57,184 nucleotides of DNA from the NCBI RefSeq assembly GCF_020618775.1, contig NZ_JAESVB010000020.1, positions 1 to 57,184 on the forward strand, given 5' to 3'. The translations under genes and the position numbers were made by a program. Below the pieces are notes generated by a model. The model saw only the letters and a list, made by a program, of their open reading frames with translations, made no database searches and was not told where the DNA came from. This stretch comes from Acidisoma silvae. Lineage in GTDB: Bacteria; Pseudomonadota; Alphaproteobacteria; Acetobacterales; Acetobacteraceae. Shown piece by piece: positions 34,577 to 42,896 of the stretch (the first letter of the stretch is position 1; each line of letters starts with the position of its first letter).

Positions 34577-34720
34577 TCATGAAAGGAAAATACCGGCGCG
34601 AGGGCGAGGGACCCCATCCATCGTGATCGCCAGACTTCGACTGCCGAGCGTTAGGGCGACTAGGTTCGTCGCGGGGTCAAAGAGCGAGAGGCCCATCGGC
34701 TCGGTGTGGAGGATGATCAT
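34577..34720 (-). CDS. Possible small or remnant gene, unknown
   Basis: A 47-codon minus-strand frame from ATG 34720 (MIILHTEPMGLSLF, then DPATNLVALTLGSRSLAITM) uses third-position G/C almost throughout, unlike a random frame. The frame extends upstream to a TAG (GHDFDH precedes the ATG). No family recognised. It may be a remnant cut by earlier rearrangement or a genuine small protein. Confidence 0.25.
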   Translation of the reverse strand: MIILHTEPMGLSLFDPATNLVALTLGSRSLAITMDGVPRPRAGIFLS

Positions 34721-34835
34721 ATGGTCGAAGTCGTGGCCAATCGACCTCCCCAAAGTTTGTTGCCGACGATCGGCGACCTATGCTGAGGAGGCGGGCATTG
34801 TCGATCTCGTCGGATCAGCTAGTTGATAGGTTTCC

Positions 34836-35948
34836 ATGCGTTTCATTCACACCGCTGATTGGCAGCTCGGCAAGCCTTTCGGTCGTTTTCAGCCCGAGGT
34901 CCGCGTCGCGCTAGCGGATGCGCGTCTGGATGTCGTCGATACAATCGGCCGTCTAGCTGTGTCATCGGGCACAAAGCACGTCCTGGTCGCCGGCGACGTT
35001 TTCGACAGTGATGGCCCGGAGGACCGGGTTTTGGTCCAGGCACTGTCCCGCATGGCCCGTCACACATGCCAATGGTGGCTTTTGCCGGGGAATCATGACG
35101 CCGCCCGGACCGGCGGCCTCTGGGATCGGATCCGATCAAAGGGCGTTCACAATGTGCGGGTTCTCACCGAGCCAACTGCCATTGAAATGGAGCCCGGGGT
35201 TTGGCTCCTGCCAGCGCCTCTGCAGCTTCGCCACCAGCTCGAAGATCCGACGGTTGCTTTCGACCGGATGGAGACGCCAGGTGCGCGGCTTCGGATTGGG
35301 CTCGGCCACGGGTCGATCCGGGATTTCTCGATGCGAGGTGAAACCCGGAACCAAATTGCCGCGGACCGCGCCCGGCAGTCCAAGCTGGATTACCTGGCTC
35401 TCGGCGACTGGCATGGTGTGCTGCAAATCGACGGTCGGACTTGGTACGCTGGCACTCCGGAAGCAGACGGCTTTCAGCGGAACGATCCCGGGCAGGTTCT
35501 GCTCGTTGAGCTCGATCCCCAGAGAGAGCCAGTTGTCACGCCACATCGCACCGGCAAATTCCAGTGGCTGCAGCGTGAGTGGCGCCTTCAAGATGATGCC
35601 GATTTCCTGGCCCGATGGCAGGCGTTGCAACGCGAGGTCGATCCATCTTCGACGCTCCTTCAACTGACCCTGACGGGGATCGTCGGCTTGGCCGACCGTG
35701 TTTCCATCATCGGGCGCCTGGAAAGCGAAGCCCGACACATTTTGCGCTACCTTGATTTGCGTGCCGATGACCTGTCCGGGCAGCCGACGGACGAAGACCT
35801 GGCGGCCCTTCATGTTGAAGGCATGCTAGGGGTCGCTGCGGACAAGCTGAAAGCAAAGATTGCCGTCGGTGGTGTTCAGGCTGCCTTGGCAAAGCGCGCC
35901 TTGGAGCGCCTGTATGTTGAGGCACAGCGGGGGAGGGACGGCATATGA
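34836..35948 (+). CDS. SbcD/YhaO-like DNA exonuclease (metallophosphoesterase)
   Basis: 370 residues. The calcineurin-like nuclease motifs occur in order: H5/D8 (HTADWQLGKPF), GDVFDSD around 53-59, LPGNHD with the catalytic GNHD at 85-88, GLGHGS and ALGDWHG. The last 130 residues form a helical/cap part. This is the Mre11/SbcD nuclease fold acting on DNA ends. It overlaps the ATPase gene by ATGA, giving the two-gene layout of SbcCD or YhaON pairs. The sequence has closest character to the stand-alone DNA repair exonuclease group rather than classical SbcD. Confidence 0.9.
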   Translation: MRFIHTADWQLGKPFGRFQPEVRVALADARLDVVDTIGRLAVSSGTKHVLVAGDVFDSDGPEDRVLVQALSRMARHTCQWWLLPGNHDAARTGGLWDRIRSKGVHNVRVLTEPTAIEMEPGVWLLPAPLQLRHQLEDPTVAFDRMETPGARLRIGLGHGSIRDFSMRGETRNQIAADRARQSKLDYLALGDWHGVLQIDGRTWYAGTPEADGFQRNDPGQVLLVELDPQREPVVTPHRTGKFQWLQREWRLQDDADFLARWQALQREVDPSSTLLQLTLTGIVGLADRVSIIGRLESEARHILRYLDLRADDLSGQPTDEDLAALHVEGMLGVAADKLKAKIAVGGVQAALAKRALERLYVEAQRGRDGI

Positions 35949-38590
35949 GCCTCAAGATCCGCCGTGTCGCCCTGACCAATTTCCGAAAGTTTCGCGAGCC
36001 CTTGGTCATCGAGGGATTGGGCGATGGCCTGAACATCCTGATCGAACCCAATGAGGCGGGTAAGTCTACCTTACTCGAAGGGTTGCGCGCGGGGTTCTTC
36101 GTAAGACACGCGACACGGAGCCAATTGGCGCAAAGTTTCATGCCCCATGGGGAGTCCGTCGCACCCGAGATCGAGGTCGGCTTCGATATCAAAAATGAAT
36201 CCTGGACGCTTTCCAAGCGTTTCATGAAAGGTGCACGCCTCGAGGTTCAAGGACCTGGCTTTCGGGCGCAGGGTGATGATGCGGAAGCAAAGCTGCAGTC
36301 GCTCCTGGGGTTTGCGCGCGACACCAGTCAGAAGGGTGATCCGAATACCAGCGGCGCACTTGGGCTCCTGTGGGTTGCGCAAGCCGATGCGCTTCACGTC
36401 ACCCCGCCGGGGAACTTGGTTCGTGACAGCGTGACAGCCACCCTGGAGGCGGAAGTTGGCACGATCATGGGTGGGCCGGCCTTCGATCGGGTCAGGAGCC
36501 GTGTTGACGCGGAATATGCTTCTTATTGGACGCCAACCGGCCGCCCGGCAAGCAAACTCGCGGAAGCGCAGGCCAAGGAGCAAGCACTACATGCTGCGAT
36601 GAGCGAAGCGGCCGCGCGCCTCGCAGGGCTCGAGCAGAATTATACCGCATTGGAAAATGCCCAGGGCCGCATGAAGACCTTGATGCGAGAATTGGCAGAT
36701 CCGTCTGACGCCGAGACGCGCAGGGCTTTGGCGTCATCGCTCGACATCGGCCGGGCAGCAGCCCAGATCCTGGCGACACGCAAAGCCGAGCAGGTCACCG
36801 CGCACACGAAGCTTCTTGGTTTGGAGGAACTCAGCACTCGCCACATTGCTGCGAATGCTGCTGTAGAGGCAGGGCGCCAGGCACTTACAGCGGCCCAGGC
36901 TGCGCGCGTAGATTCTGCTGGTGAATTGACGCTCTCCAGAACGCGCGCGGAGGAGGCGCGAGGATCGCTGGCGATCGCTCGGGCGCAGCGCCTGCAAGCG
37001 CGTGAGGCTCTTTCGCTGGGAGAGAAACACGAGGCCGGCCGGAAGCGCAGGATTGCCGCGGACGCTGCACGCATACGGGGGGCCCAATTGCTTCGACTGG
37101 AAGGCGATTATTCGGAAGCAAAGAGTCTGTCTCAGACATTGATCCCGGCCGAGATTATGACAGCACTCGAGGTGGGTGATCGCGCCATTGCCGAGGCGCG
37201 CGCTGCGATCGATGCCGGTGCGACGGAACTGGAGCTGACTGGGGCCGCCGATGGTCTGGAGATCGATGGCAAGGTATTTATGCCAGGGACCCGGCGGATA
37301 ACGCAGGAAACGCAGATCACTCTTCCAGGCGGCGCCGTGCTCACGGTCCGCCCCCCGGCCGGGCCAGCCAGTGCCGCGGCTAAACTGCTTCAGGCAACAG
37401 ACCGCCAAAATGCTATCCTGACCAGATTCGGTGTTGAAGACCTCGGCAGCGCCCGTGCTCGAAACGAGACCGCCCGCGAAGCAGCGGCTCAAATGCGTGT
37501 CCTGCGTGCACAGATCGACGGGGTGGCTGTCGCGGTCCCTGAGATCAACTTGGTTGCGGGGCCTGAAGCGCTGAAGCTCTTCATCGCCAATCTGCCGGAG
37601 GCGCTCGATACTGAAGATCAGGACGATGGCCCGGCGCTTGAGAGCCTGAAACGAGCGTTGGAGGACGTCGAGGCTGCGGTGGCCCGGGCTGAGGGCGTCC
37701 AGGAAAGTGCGATCGCAAGTCTCCGACAGCTTGAGGAGAGGGATGCCCTCCTGGCAGCGTCGGAAGCCGGGGGCAGCAGGGATTTGGCGAATGCGGAGGC
37801 AAACTTTAAAGAGCTGCAGTCGAGACCAGAATTAGCCGACCTCACATCGCTCCTGACGGCAGCCAGAGAGGCGCATGCTGTCGCTTCTGTTCGACTTTCC
37901 GAGGCGGAGGTCGCGGCGACAGCCCATGACCAGGGCGCAATTACGCGAAAGATAGAGGCCATAGACGCCCGTGCTCGTGCCGCCGCGGAACGCCATACGG
38001 AGCTGCTGCAGGAAATCGCCCGCCTCGGGGCGACCATTGAGACTGAGGGTGGTAAGGGGCTGGCTGATCGCGCTCAGGCCGCGAAGGAAGAGGCGGAGGC
38101 CGCGACGCTCGCCTGCCAACGGATGACCGATGAAGCCGAGACGATCAAGCTCCTACGTCAGACGCTTGAGGAGGCCCGCGCCGAAACGGCGCAAGCTTTT
38201 GTCGGACCTGTGGCAAAGCGAGCGAAGCGCTACATCGATCGAATTCTGCCAAATGCAGACCTTGCCTTTGGCGAAGACCTCGCGCTCCAGGCCATTGCTA
38301 GGTCCGGGGTTTCTGAGCAGACGGGACAATTGTCCCGCGGTACTCAGGAGCAGCTCGCTATGCTCACACGGCTCGCTTTCGCTGATATGTTGCTAGAACA
38401 AGGAAATCCGGTTTCTCTAATCTTGGACGACCCTTTGGTCTACTCGGACGACGGAAGGCTCGAAGCGATGACCGATCTTCTGCTCGAAGCATCCGAACGC
38501 ATGCAGGTTATCTTGCTAACATGCCGGGACCGCGCATTCCGCCATCTTCCGGGCAAACGGGTGCTGATTTCCCATGGGAACGGAAGTTAG
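35945..38590 (+). CDS. SbcC/YhaN-like SMC-type ATPase
   Basis: 881 residues. Walker A EPNEAGKST at 34-42, a long Ala/Glu/Arg-rich coiled-coil middle, ABC signature SRGTQEQLAML near 798 and Walker B LILDDP at 826-830. Two features differ from classical SbcC: no CxxC zinc hook is visible, and a beta-rich insert (about 420-475, TELELTGAADGLEIDGKVF, then TLPGGAVLTVRPP) interrupts the coiled coil. It pairs with the nuclease upstream (ATGA overlap) and should open or tether DNA ends for it. The closest type is YhaN/AAA_23-like; function in repair versus defence is not settled. Confidence 0.88.
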   Translation: MSLKIRRVALTNFRKFREPLVIEGLGDGLNILIEPNEAGKSTLLEGLRAGFFVRHATRSQLAQSFMPHGESVAPEIEVGFDIKNESWTLSKRFMKGARLEVQGPGFRAQGDDAEAKLQSLLGFARDTSQKGDPNTSGALGLLWVAQADALHVTPPGNLVRDSVTATLEAEVGTIMGGPAFDRVRSRVDAEYASYWTPTGRPASKLAEAQAKEQALHAAMSEAAARLAGLEQNYTALENAQGRMKTLMRELADPSDAETRRALASSLDIGRAAAQILATRKAEQVTAHTKLLGLEELSTRHIAANAAVEAGRQALTAAQAARVDSAGELTLSRTRAEEARGSLAIARAQRLQAREALSLGEKHEAGRKRRIAADAARIRGAQLLRLEGDYSEAKSLSQTLIPAEIMTALEVGDRAIAEARAAIDAGATELELTGAADGLEIDGKVFMPGTRRITQETQITLPGGAVLTVRPPAGPASAAAKLLQATDRQNAILTRFGVEDLGSARARNETAREAAAQMRVLRAQIDGVAVAVPEINLVAGPEALKLFIANLPEALDTEDQDDGPALESLKRALEDVEAAVARAEGVQESAIASLRQLEERDALLAASEAGGSRDLANAEANFKELQSRPELADLTSLLTAAREAHAVASVRLSEAEVAATAHDQGAITRKIEAIDARARAAAERHTELLQEIARLGATIETEGGKGLADRAQAAKEEAEAATLACQRMTDEAETIKLLRQTLEEARAETAQAFVGPVAKRAKRYIDRILPNADLAFGEDLALQAIARSGVSEQTGQLSRGTQEQLAMLTRLAFADMLLEQGNPVSLILDDPLVYSDDGRLEAMTDLLLEASERMQVILLTCRDRAFRHLPGKRVLISHGNGS

Positions 38591-38922
38591 GAGGCAGGAC
38601 AAGACGCAGCAGGTGTCATTATTCCCTAACAGAGATAATGCCTTCCTATAGAAGTCAAGCAGTTACGGAGTGCGCTTTTCCTTGGTCGGGAGAACCGGCT
38701 CTTTAACCATGATAATGACGCTGCCCCGGGGGAGCGTGTGTTGCGAAGGGAAAACACTGCTTTTTCGACTAAGAGATTTCCCCAGCTAAGGCCCCAATGC
38801 GGATTCCGATGATCACGGCCACCTATTCCAATCTGATCGCGGCCAGCATTCCGATTTGATGGCGGCCACCTGAGATTGTCTCGGCAGGTCGATTTGGTCA
38901 TTTCATAATCATCTGATTCGGG
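38591..38922. other. Region between the ATPase gene and IS21 debris
   Basis: 332 bases; from 38798 on it is the terminal repeat block of an IS21 element. The first 200 bases contain no gene or hairpin that I can defend. Confidence 0.45.
38798..38872. repeat. IS21-type terminal repeats, set A
   Basis: Three direct repeats of about 22-24 bases starting ATTCCGAT/ATTCCAAT/ATTCCGAT and ending CGGCCACC or CGGCCAGC (38803, 38825 and 38848). TGC at 38798 looks like the element tip. They lie just beyond the istB stop, the usual place for the transposase-binding repeats at the right end of an IS21 element. Confidence 0.7.
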
Positions 38923-39082
38923 TCAAGCATCGGCGCGTTTCTTTCGCAGACTTTCGCCTTTCAATTCGATGCGGTGGGTATTGTGGACGAGGCGATCAAG
39001 GATGGCGTCGGCCAAAGTCGGATCGCCGACGATTTCATACCAACGCTCGACGGGTACCTGGCTGGTGAAAGCCTTCGCAAAA
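38923..39082 (-). pseudogene. istB: istB C-terminal fragment (IS21 family)
   Basis: The minus strand reads [38 protein letters not shown] and [14 protein letters not shown], then TGA at 38923-38925. This is the conserved C terminus of the IS21 helper ATPase IstB. Upstream of FAKAF the frame breaks into unrelated sequence near 39083. About 52 of roughly 250 residues remain. Confidence 0.85.
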
Positions 39083-39167
39083 AGCGCCCCCTCCGCGCAC
39101 AGGAGTCTTGACCGGCCACGACCAGAGGGCGCAACGAGAACTCAAGATCTCAGAGGCTCATAAACGA

Positions 39168-39258
39168 GCGACATCACCCCGGAATATAGGGCGACATCAG
39201 ATCGGAACGGTGGGCGACATCGCGTCGGAATGTCTGGGCGACATCATCGGAATACGCA
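39168..39258. repeat. IS21-type terminal repeats, set B
   Basis: Four direct repeats of GCGACATC...CGGAA (units beginning 39168, 39191, 39214, 39238), 21-24 bases apart. They differ from set A (CGGCCACC type), so they come from a different IS21 element. The last unit ends GGAATACGCA and abuts the istB N-terminal fragment. Confidence 0.75.
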
Positions 39259-39585
39259 GATCAGGCAGTGGCGATGTTCTCGGATCCAGTCGCAGGCACC
39301 CAGGCGGAGGAACATGGTCCGGTCCAGTCCGCGGGGTGTGCGGTAGTCGACATCCTCCATGGTCGCGGAATGGCGCAGCTTAGCTGTGCGGGCGCGGGCG
39401 GCAAATCGCCGCTGTTGGCGCAATGTCGCCTCCTGCTCGACGAGAAGGCCCAGCCATTCGGCGTGCTCCAAGGCACGGCTCTCTGGATCGGCCTCCAACT
39501 CGCGGAAGCCCTTGGCCATGCCATCAAGGCCGAGTTCCGTAAGGCGCTCCAATGTCGGGTGGTTCAGCACGATATGTCTCCTCAA
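39259..39585 (-). pseudogene. istB: istB N-terminal fragment (IS21 family)
   Basis: About 109 codons from the start of IstB: HPTLERLTELGLDGMAKGF, ALEHAEWLGLLVEQEATLR, MEDVDYRTPRGLDRTMF and CDWIREHRHCLI. The protein stops just before the Walker A GPTGxGKS that should follow; instead the sequence runs into the terminal repeats of another element. The initiation region overlaps the istA end by four bases, the normal istA-istB layout. Confidence 0.88.
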
Positions 39586-40038
39586 TGGAAGTAGCGGGAA
39601 CCGCGGATGTTGGCGTGCAGCAGGGGCTCGCCGTCCGCGGTGGGTGGCGCGCTTGGGCGGTCGAGGCGGTGACGCAGGATTGAAGTGACTGAGTCGTAGG
39701 ACAGTACGCCGACCTCGACCGCGCGCTGGCTGACAGCCTCGGCGCGATCAGCGGTCAGGCCGCGGAACAGGCGCAGAATGCCAATGCAGGTCCGGAAGCC
39801 CTGCTCAGGATGGGGCCGTCGCGCGAGGATCGCTAAAATGAGCGCCTTGGTCTGCGGCCCGATATCGCGCGCCTGGCGAATGAACCGTTCCGGACTCCAT
39901 TCAGCGTAGCGTCGATGCGCACTGGGCATGTGGTCAGGGTCGGTGCCGTGACGTGGGCCGCCATAGCGCCGCGTATGAGCCGCCACCCGTCGGCCGTGGT
40001 GGAACACCTCGATGGTGCGCGCGGTGGCGCGGGCGATG
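39582..40038 (-). pseudogene. istA: istA C-terminal fragment (IS21 family transposase)
   Basis: About 150 residues of the transposase C terminus: RTIEVFHHGRRVAAHTRRYG, PDHMPSAHRRYAEWSPERFI, RPHPEQGFRTCIGILRLFRG and LLHANIRGSRYFH. The N-terminal helix-turn-helix and DDE catalytic core (about 350 residues) are missing; at 40038 the sequence changes to an enolase-superfamily gene on the opposite strand. Confidence 0.9.
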
Positions 40039-40313
40039 GTGGACATTATGAAAATCGGCGGCGTCACCGGTTGGATTTCAGCTATGGGACAAGCGGAGGC
40101 AGCGTCGCTTCGCTGTCAAATCACACATTTATTGAACCAAGCGCCCACCTTATGGCTGCTTCACCTACTGCCTCATGGTTTGAGTATCTCGATATTGCGG
40201 GGGCAATCTTGACCGAACGTCTCGCGCCTGTGAACGGAGAAATTTCGCCTAGGGGCCCAGGGCTAGGCATCGAGTGGGACGAAGCAGCCGTGTCAAAGTT
40301 CCGTTTCTCGTAA
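40039..40313 (+). pseudogene. Enolase-superfamily (mandelate racemase-like) 3' remnant
   Basis: VDIMKIGGVTGWISAMGQAE in one frame is followed by LSNHTFIEPSAHLMAASPTA and EYLDIAGAILTERLAP in the next. Together they are the C-terminal barrel of a mandelate racemase/muconate lactonising-type enzyme, ending GIEWDEAAVSKFRFS with a stop at 40313. The 5' part is replaced by istA sequence. A one-base deletion near 40108-40113 (CTTCGCTG for an expected CTTCCGCTG) shifts the frame. Doubly dead gene. Confidence 0.82.
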
Positions 40314-40365
40314 AGGCGGCTCTGATGAGGATCAGTTAGGGGGCTGAAGTTTGCAAAGCTCTATT

Positions 40366-40602
40366 TTGATTTTCGCCGAGATCTAGGCTCTTCCGTGTAA
40401 AGCGTGCAGGTTACGAGCCCGGATTTTTAACTTTCTCAGATGCTGCAACAGGATTTCTGTTCCAAAGGGCCGCCTTAAGTGCTTCGCTCTGAAGCACCCA
40501 CGATTAGCCCCGAAAGCTTATACAGAACAATATGTTAGCTTCGATTCGATGGGATTTCTTGCACGCTTTATGCGGAAGAGCCCAGCTTTCAATGAAAATC
40601 AA
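40366..40602. mobile_element. MITE-like element, copy A
   Basis: A 197-bp core (40386-40582) identical at every base to 50397-50593. The core ends are inverted repeats: GGCTCTTCCGTGTAAAGC at the left and, read in reverse complement from the right, GGCTCTTCCGCATAAAGC, extending to GTGCA. Outside the core a TTGATTTTCGCCGAGATCT / AAATCAA pair extends the inversion. There is no coding frame. The tips resemble those of ISL3-family elements (GGCTCTT), a tentative assignment; no target duplication is obvious. Confidence 0.85.
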
Positions 40603-40649
40603 CAATCTAAGATGAAATGGCCACGATGGGTCGCTATCTGCCTCCTGCG

Positions 40650-40955
40650 CTACCACGGCTGTTGAGAATCGATCATCTTGGCCTGCGAATGTGAAAGACC
40701 GATATCCCTCAACATGTGATGGCCCATCGTACAAAACTCGGCTGACCGGCGCTGAGGCCGAAGACACCAGCATATCAACCGCATAACTTTTCCTAGAGCC
40801 GGTATGTTTGGCGGGCCGCTTGGTGGACAGTTATGTTGGGCGGACACAGCTATGGCTGGCGTCGTTGAGGCAGTTCCGCCCACGGTGCGCAGTATTGGTA
40901 CTGACCGGGAAGGGAAAGGGATAATGTTGTCTCTATAAGTGAGATGCTGGCTCAT
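40650..40955 (-). CDS. DUF1127-containing protein
   Basis: 101 residues. The C-terminal part, LICWCLRPQRRSAEFCTMGHHMLRDIGLSHSQA, has the DUF1127 (YjiS-like) pattern with HxxxRDIGLS. The first 55 residues are uncharacteristic. ATG at 40955 overlaps the PadR stop (ATGA), so the two are coupled. DUF1127 proteins have been linked to phosphate, RNA and stress physiology in Alphaproteobacteria. Confidence 0.75.
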   Translation of the reverse strand: MSQHLTYRDNIIPFPSRSVPILRTVGGTASTTPAIAVSAQHNCPPSGPPNIPALGKVMRLICWCLRPQRRSAEFCTMGHHMLRDIGLSHSQAKMIDSQQPW

Positions 40956-41599
40956 TGATCGTCCTGCTTGTCTTTTCCATCAGATTGGATCCGGCTGATG
41001 GCGAGACTGGCCATTTCCAGAATATCAACGATTGCCTGAGTTTGATCCTCTGTCAGCCGTCCGCCAACCTGGTCCATGGTCTCTTGAAGGCGGCTGATTG
41101 CCAGTATAACTTTCGGAGCCCGAGACCCGGTCTGGGCTGCGCGTGCGCGGTCCATTTGTGCAATAGCTGCGTCGCGCGAAACCTTGTGAAGGTCCAAGTA
41201 AGCTTCGCCATCGCGGGTAATCTTATAAAGTTTGCGGCTACCGCCCTCGGAAAGGGTTATCTGACCCAGCTCGTCTAGCATCGACAAAGTTGGATACATC
41301 ACTCCAGGGCTTGGTGAATACGAGCCGCCGGTTCTTTCCTCAATTTCCTTGATGATCTCGTAGCCATGCCGAGGTTGCTCCGACAACAGATTCAAGACTA
41401 CGAGGCGCAATTCGCCATAATCGAACAATCTATTAGATTGGCTGTTCCCGCGGCCACGCCTACCGCGACTTTCAGGACAATCATTATCGGCACCATCCCG
41501 ACCGCGCCCGGCATGGCCTTCTTGGTCATCATTGGCATCCTCACGATGTGGACCGTGGCGGCCACGTCCGCCGCCCCTTCCGCCGTACCGACCGCTCAT
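40952..41599 (-). CDS. PadR-family regulator, YqjI-like
   Basis: 215 residues. A Gly/Arg/His/Asp-rich N-terminal tail of about 55 residues precedes a PadR winged helix (LFDYGELRLVVLNLLSEQPRHGYEIIKEIE, SPGVMYPTLSMLDELGQI), then a helical dimerisation part. This matches YqjI of E. coli, a metal-responsive PadR repressor, in both the core and the position of the tail. The tail here has fewer His/Cys and more Arg/Gly/Asp than YqjI. Tandem repeats lie 31 bases upstream of the start. Confidence 0.87.
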   Translation of the reverse strand: MSGRYGGRGGGRGRHGPHREDANDDQEGHAGRGRDGADNDCPESRGRRGRGNSQSNRLFDYGELRLVVLNLLSEQPRHGYEIIKEIEERTGGSYSPSPGVMYPTLSMLDELGQITLSEGGSRKLYKITRDGEAYLDLHKVSRDAAIAQMDRARAAQTGSRAPKVILAISRLQETMDQVGGRLTEDQTQAIVDILEMASLAISRIQSDGKDKQDDQ

Positions 41600-41630
41600 T
41601 CTCTGACTGCTCTCTAACTGAACGCCAATT

Positions 41631-41660
41631 ATCGATATATCTAAAATATCGATATATCTA
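41631..41660. promoter_or_regulatory. Tandem ATCGATATATCTA repeats, candidate PadR operator
   Basis: ATCGATATATCTA at 41631-41643 is repeated exactly at 41648-41660, a 17-base period, and each unit contains the palindrome ATCGAT. Position directly upstream of padR suits autoregulation. Confidence 0.65.
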
Positions 41661-41799
41661 GTTTAGATGATTGGCAAGCCTTGGGAATTGGCTTAATTTT
41701 GCCACACGCGCCGTCAGGGACAGTCTGGACGGTGAGCCCACCTCATCAGGCCCGCACGTCTGCTTTCCGCAGCAAGTAACTTCCCGTTGTACATCTTGT

Positions 41800-41819
41800 T
41801 TGGGTCGAGTGCTGCCAGG
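41800..41819 (+). repeat. Dispersed intergenic repeat, copy 3
   Basis: TTGGGTCGAGTGCTGCCAGG, differing from the copies at 14649 and 50682 at two or three positions. A CGTCTGCTTTCC block lies about 38 bases upstream, similar to the first block of the other copies. Confidence 0.6.
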
Positions 41820-41927
41820 GAGCTTGTGAGCAAGTGGAGAGGATGGCGGACTGGCGGCTTTGGGGCGCTACAGCGGATAAGCGGACCATGAACCGCATTC
41901 ACTCAAATGGCAGCCCCGGCAAATAAT

Positions 41928-41962
41928 AAAGGGGATGGCACCCACCAGGCGCCATCCCCTTT
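41928..41962 (-). terminator. Rho-independent terminator of rpoH
   Basis: AAAGGGGATGGC and GCCATCCCCTTT form a perfect 12-bp stem with an 11-base loop, starting 22 bases after the rpoH stop and followed on the minus strand by ATTATTTG. Confidence 0.85.
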
Positions 41963-41984
41963 GCATCATAAGCTGCTCGAAATT

Positions 41985-42896
41985 TTACGCAGCGATACGG
42001 TGTTGTTCGAAATTCTTTTTGACCACATTGCGTCGGTCCGCAATCTCAGCCTTCATCGCCTTTTGCAGCTTCTCAAATGCGCGCACTTCGATCTGGCGAA
42101 CCCGCTCGCGAGAGATACGGTAGCGTTGAGAAAGATCTTCAAGAGTTGTCGCTTCATCCTTCAGGCGGCGTTCGATCAGGATATGCCGTTCCCGGTCGTT
42201 CAGGCATTTCATCGCATTGGCCAGCAGCGCTTTACGATCGGACAGCTCCTCGTGCTCGCCAAGGACCTCCTCCTGACTGTCACGGTCATCGATGAGAGAA
42301 TCCTGCCATTCGCCGTCGCCGTCCGCACTCATTGGCGCGTTCAAGCTGTTATCGGAACCCGCCAAACGCCGGTTCATGTTTACGACGTCTTGCTCGGGAA
42401 CATCGAGAACACGGGAAATTTCCGACACATGCTCAGGGCGAAGGTCGCCGCCTTCGATAGCCTGCATCTGCCCCTTTAGGCGGCGGAGATTGAAGAACAG
42501 CTTTTTCTGAGCGGCAGTGGTGCCCATCTTTACAAGCGACCAGTTGTGCAGGATGTGTTCCTGAATGGCGGCGCGGATCCACCACATCGCGTAGGTCGAC
42601 AGGCGAAAGCCCCGGTCTGGATCAAACCGCTTAACGGCTTGCATCATCCCGACATTGCCTTCGCTGATAAGTTCTCCAATCGGCATGCCATAGCCGCGAT
42701 AGCCCATTGCAAGCTTCACGACGAGGCGGAGATGCGACGTCACGAGCTTATGGGCGGCTTCGTGGTCGGCGTTGTCACGCCAGGCCATCGAGAATTTCAG
42801 CTCATCTTCGGCGCTGAGCATGGGAAATTTGCGGATTTTTTGGAGATAACGGGTGAGGTTTTCTTCCGGCGCAAATTTCATCATCGCGAGGGCCAT
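41985..42896 (-). CDS. rpoH: RNA polymerase sigma-32 (heat-shock sigma factor)
   Basis: 303 residues from ATG at 42896 (AGGAG upstream); an upstream in-frame extension to 43031 is not part of the gene. Region 2 core: SHLRLVVKLAMGYRGYGMP, RFDPDRGFRLSTYAMWWIRAAIQ. The sigma-32-specific RpoH box QKKLFFNLRR is at 130-139. Region 4 helix-turn-helix: DLSQRYRISRERVRQIEVRAFEKLQ. It directs heat-shock and cell-envelope stress transcription. Alphaproteobacteria often have two or three rpoH copies, so this may be one of several. Confidence 0.96.
   Translation of the reverse strand: MALAMMKFAPEENLTRYLQKIRKFPMLSAEDELKFSMAWRDNADHEAAHKLVTSHLRLVVKLAMGYRGYGMPIGELISEGNVGMMQAVKRFDPDRGFRLSTYAMWWIRAAIQEHILHNWSLVKMGTTAAQKKLFFNLRRLKGQMQAIEGGDLRPEHVSEISRVLDVPEQDVVNMNRRLAGSDNSLNAPMSADGDGEWQDSLIDDRDSQEEVLGEHEELSDRKALLANAMKCLNDRERHILIERRLKDEATTLEDLSQRYRISRERVRQIEVRAFEKLQKAMKAEIADRRNVVKKNFEQHRIAA

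Larger units (their letters stand above)
34328..34835. other. Intergenic region with hairpins and a repeat remnant
   Basis: 508 bases between tetR and the exonuclease gene. It holds two hairpins, a GAATGTCAGCTTTCC block at about 34439 related to the dispersed repeat, and a short minus-strand frame described separately. The rest shows nothing recognisable. Confidence 0.5.

Noticed and set aside
34557-34826. Plus-strand 89-codon frame before the exonuclease gene
   Set aside because: Basic low-complexity composition; the opposite strand has better coding character.
38798-39258. Direct repeats as a CRISPR array
   Set aside because: Units are about 22 bases with no constant spacers and match IS21 terminal binding sites next to istA/istB pieces.
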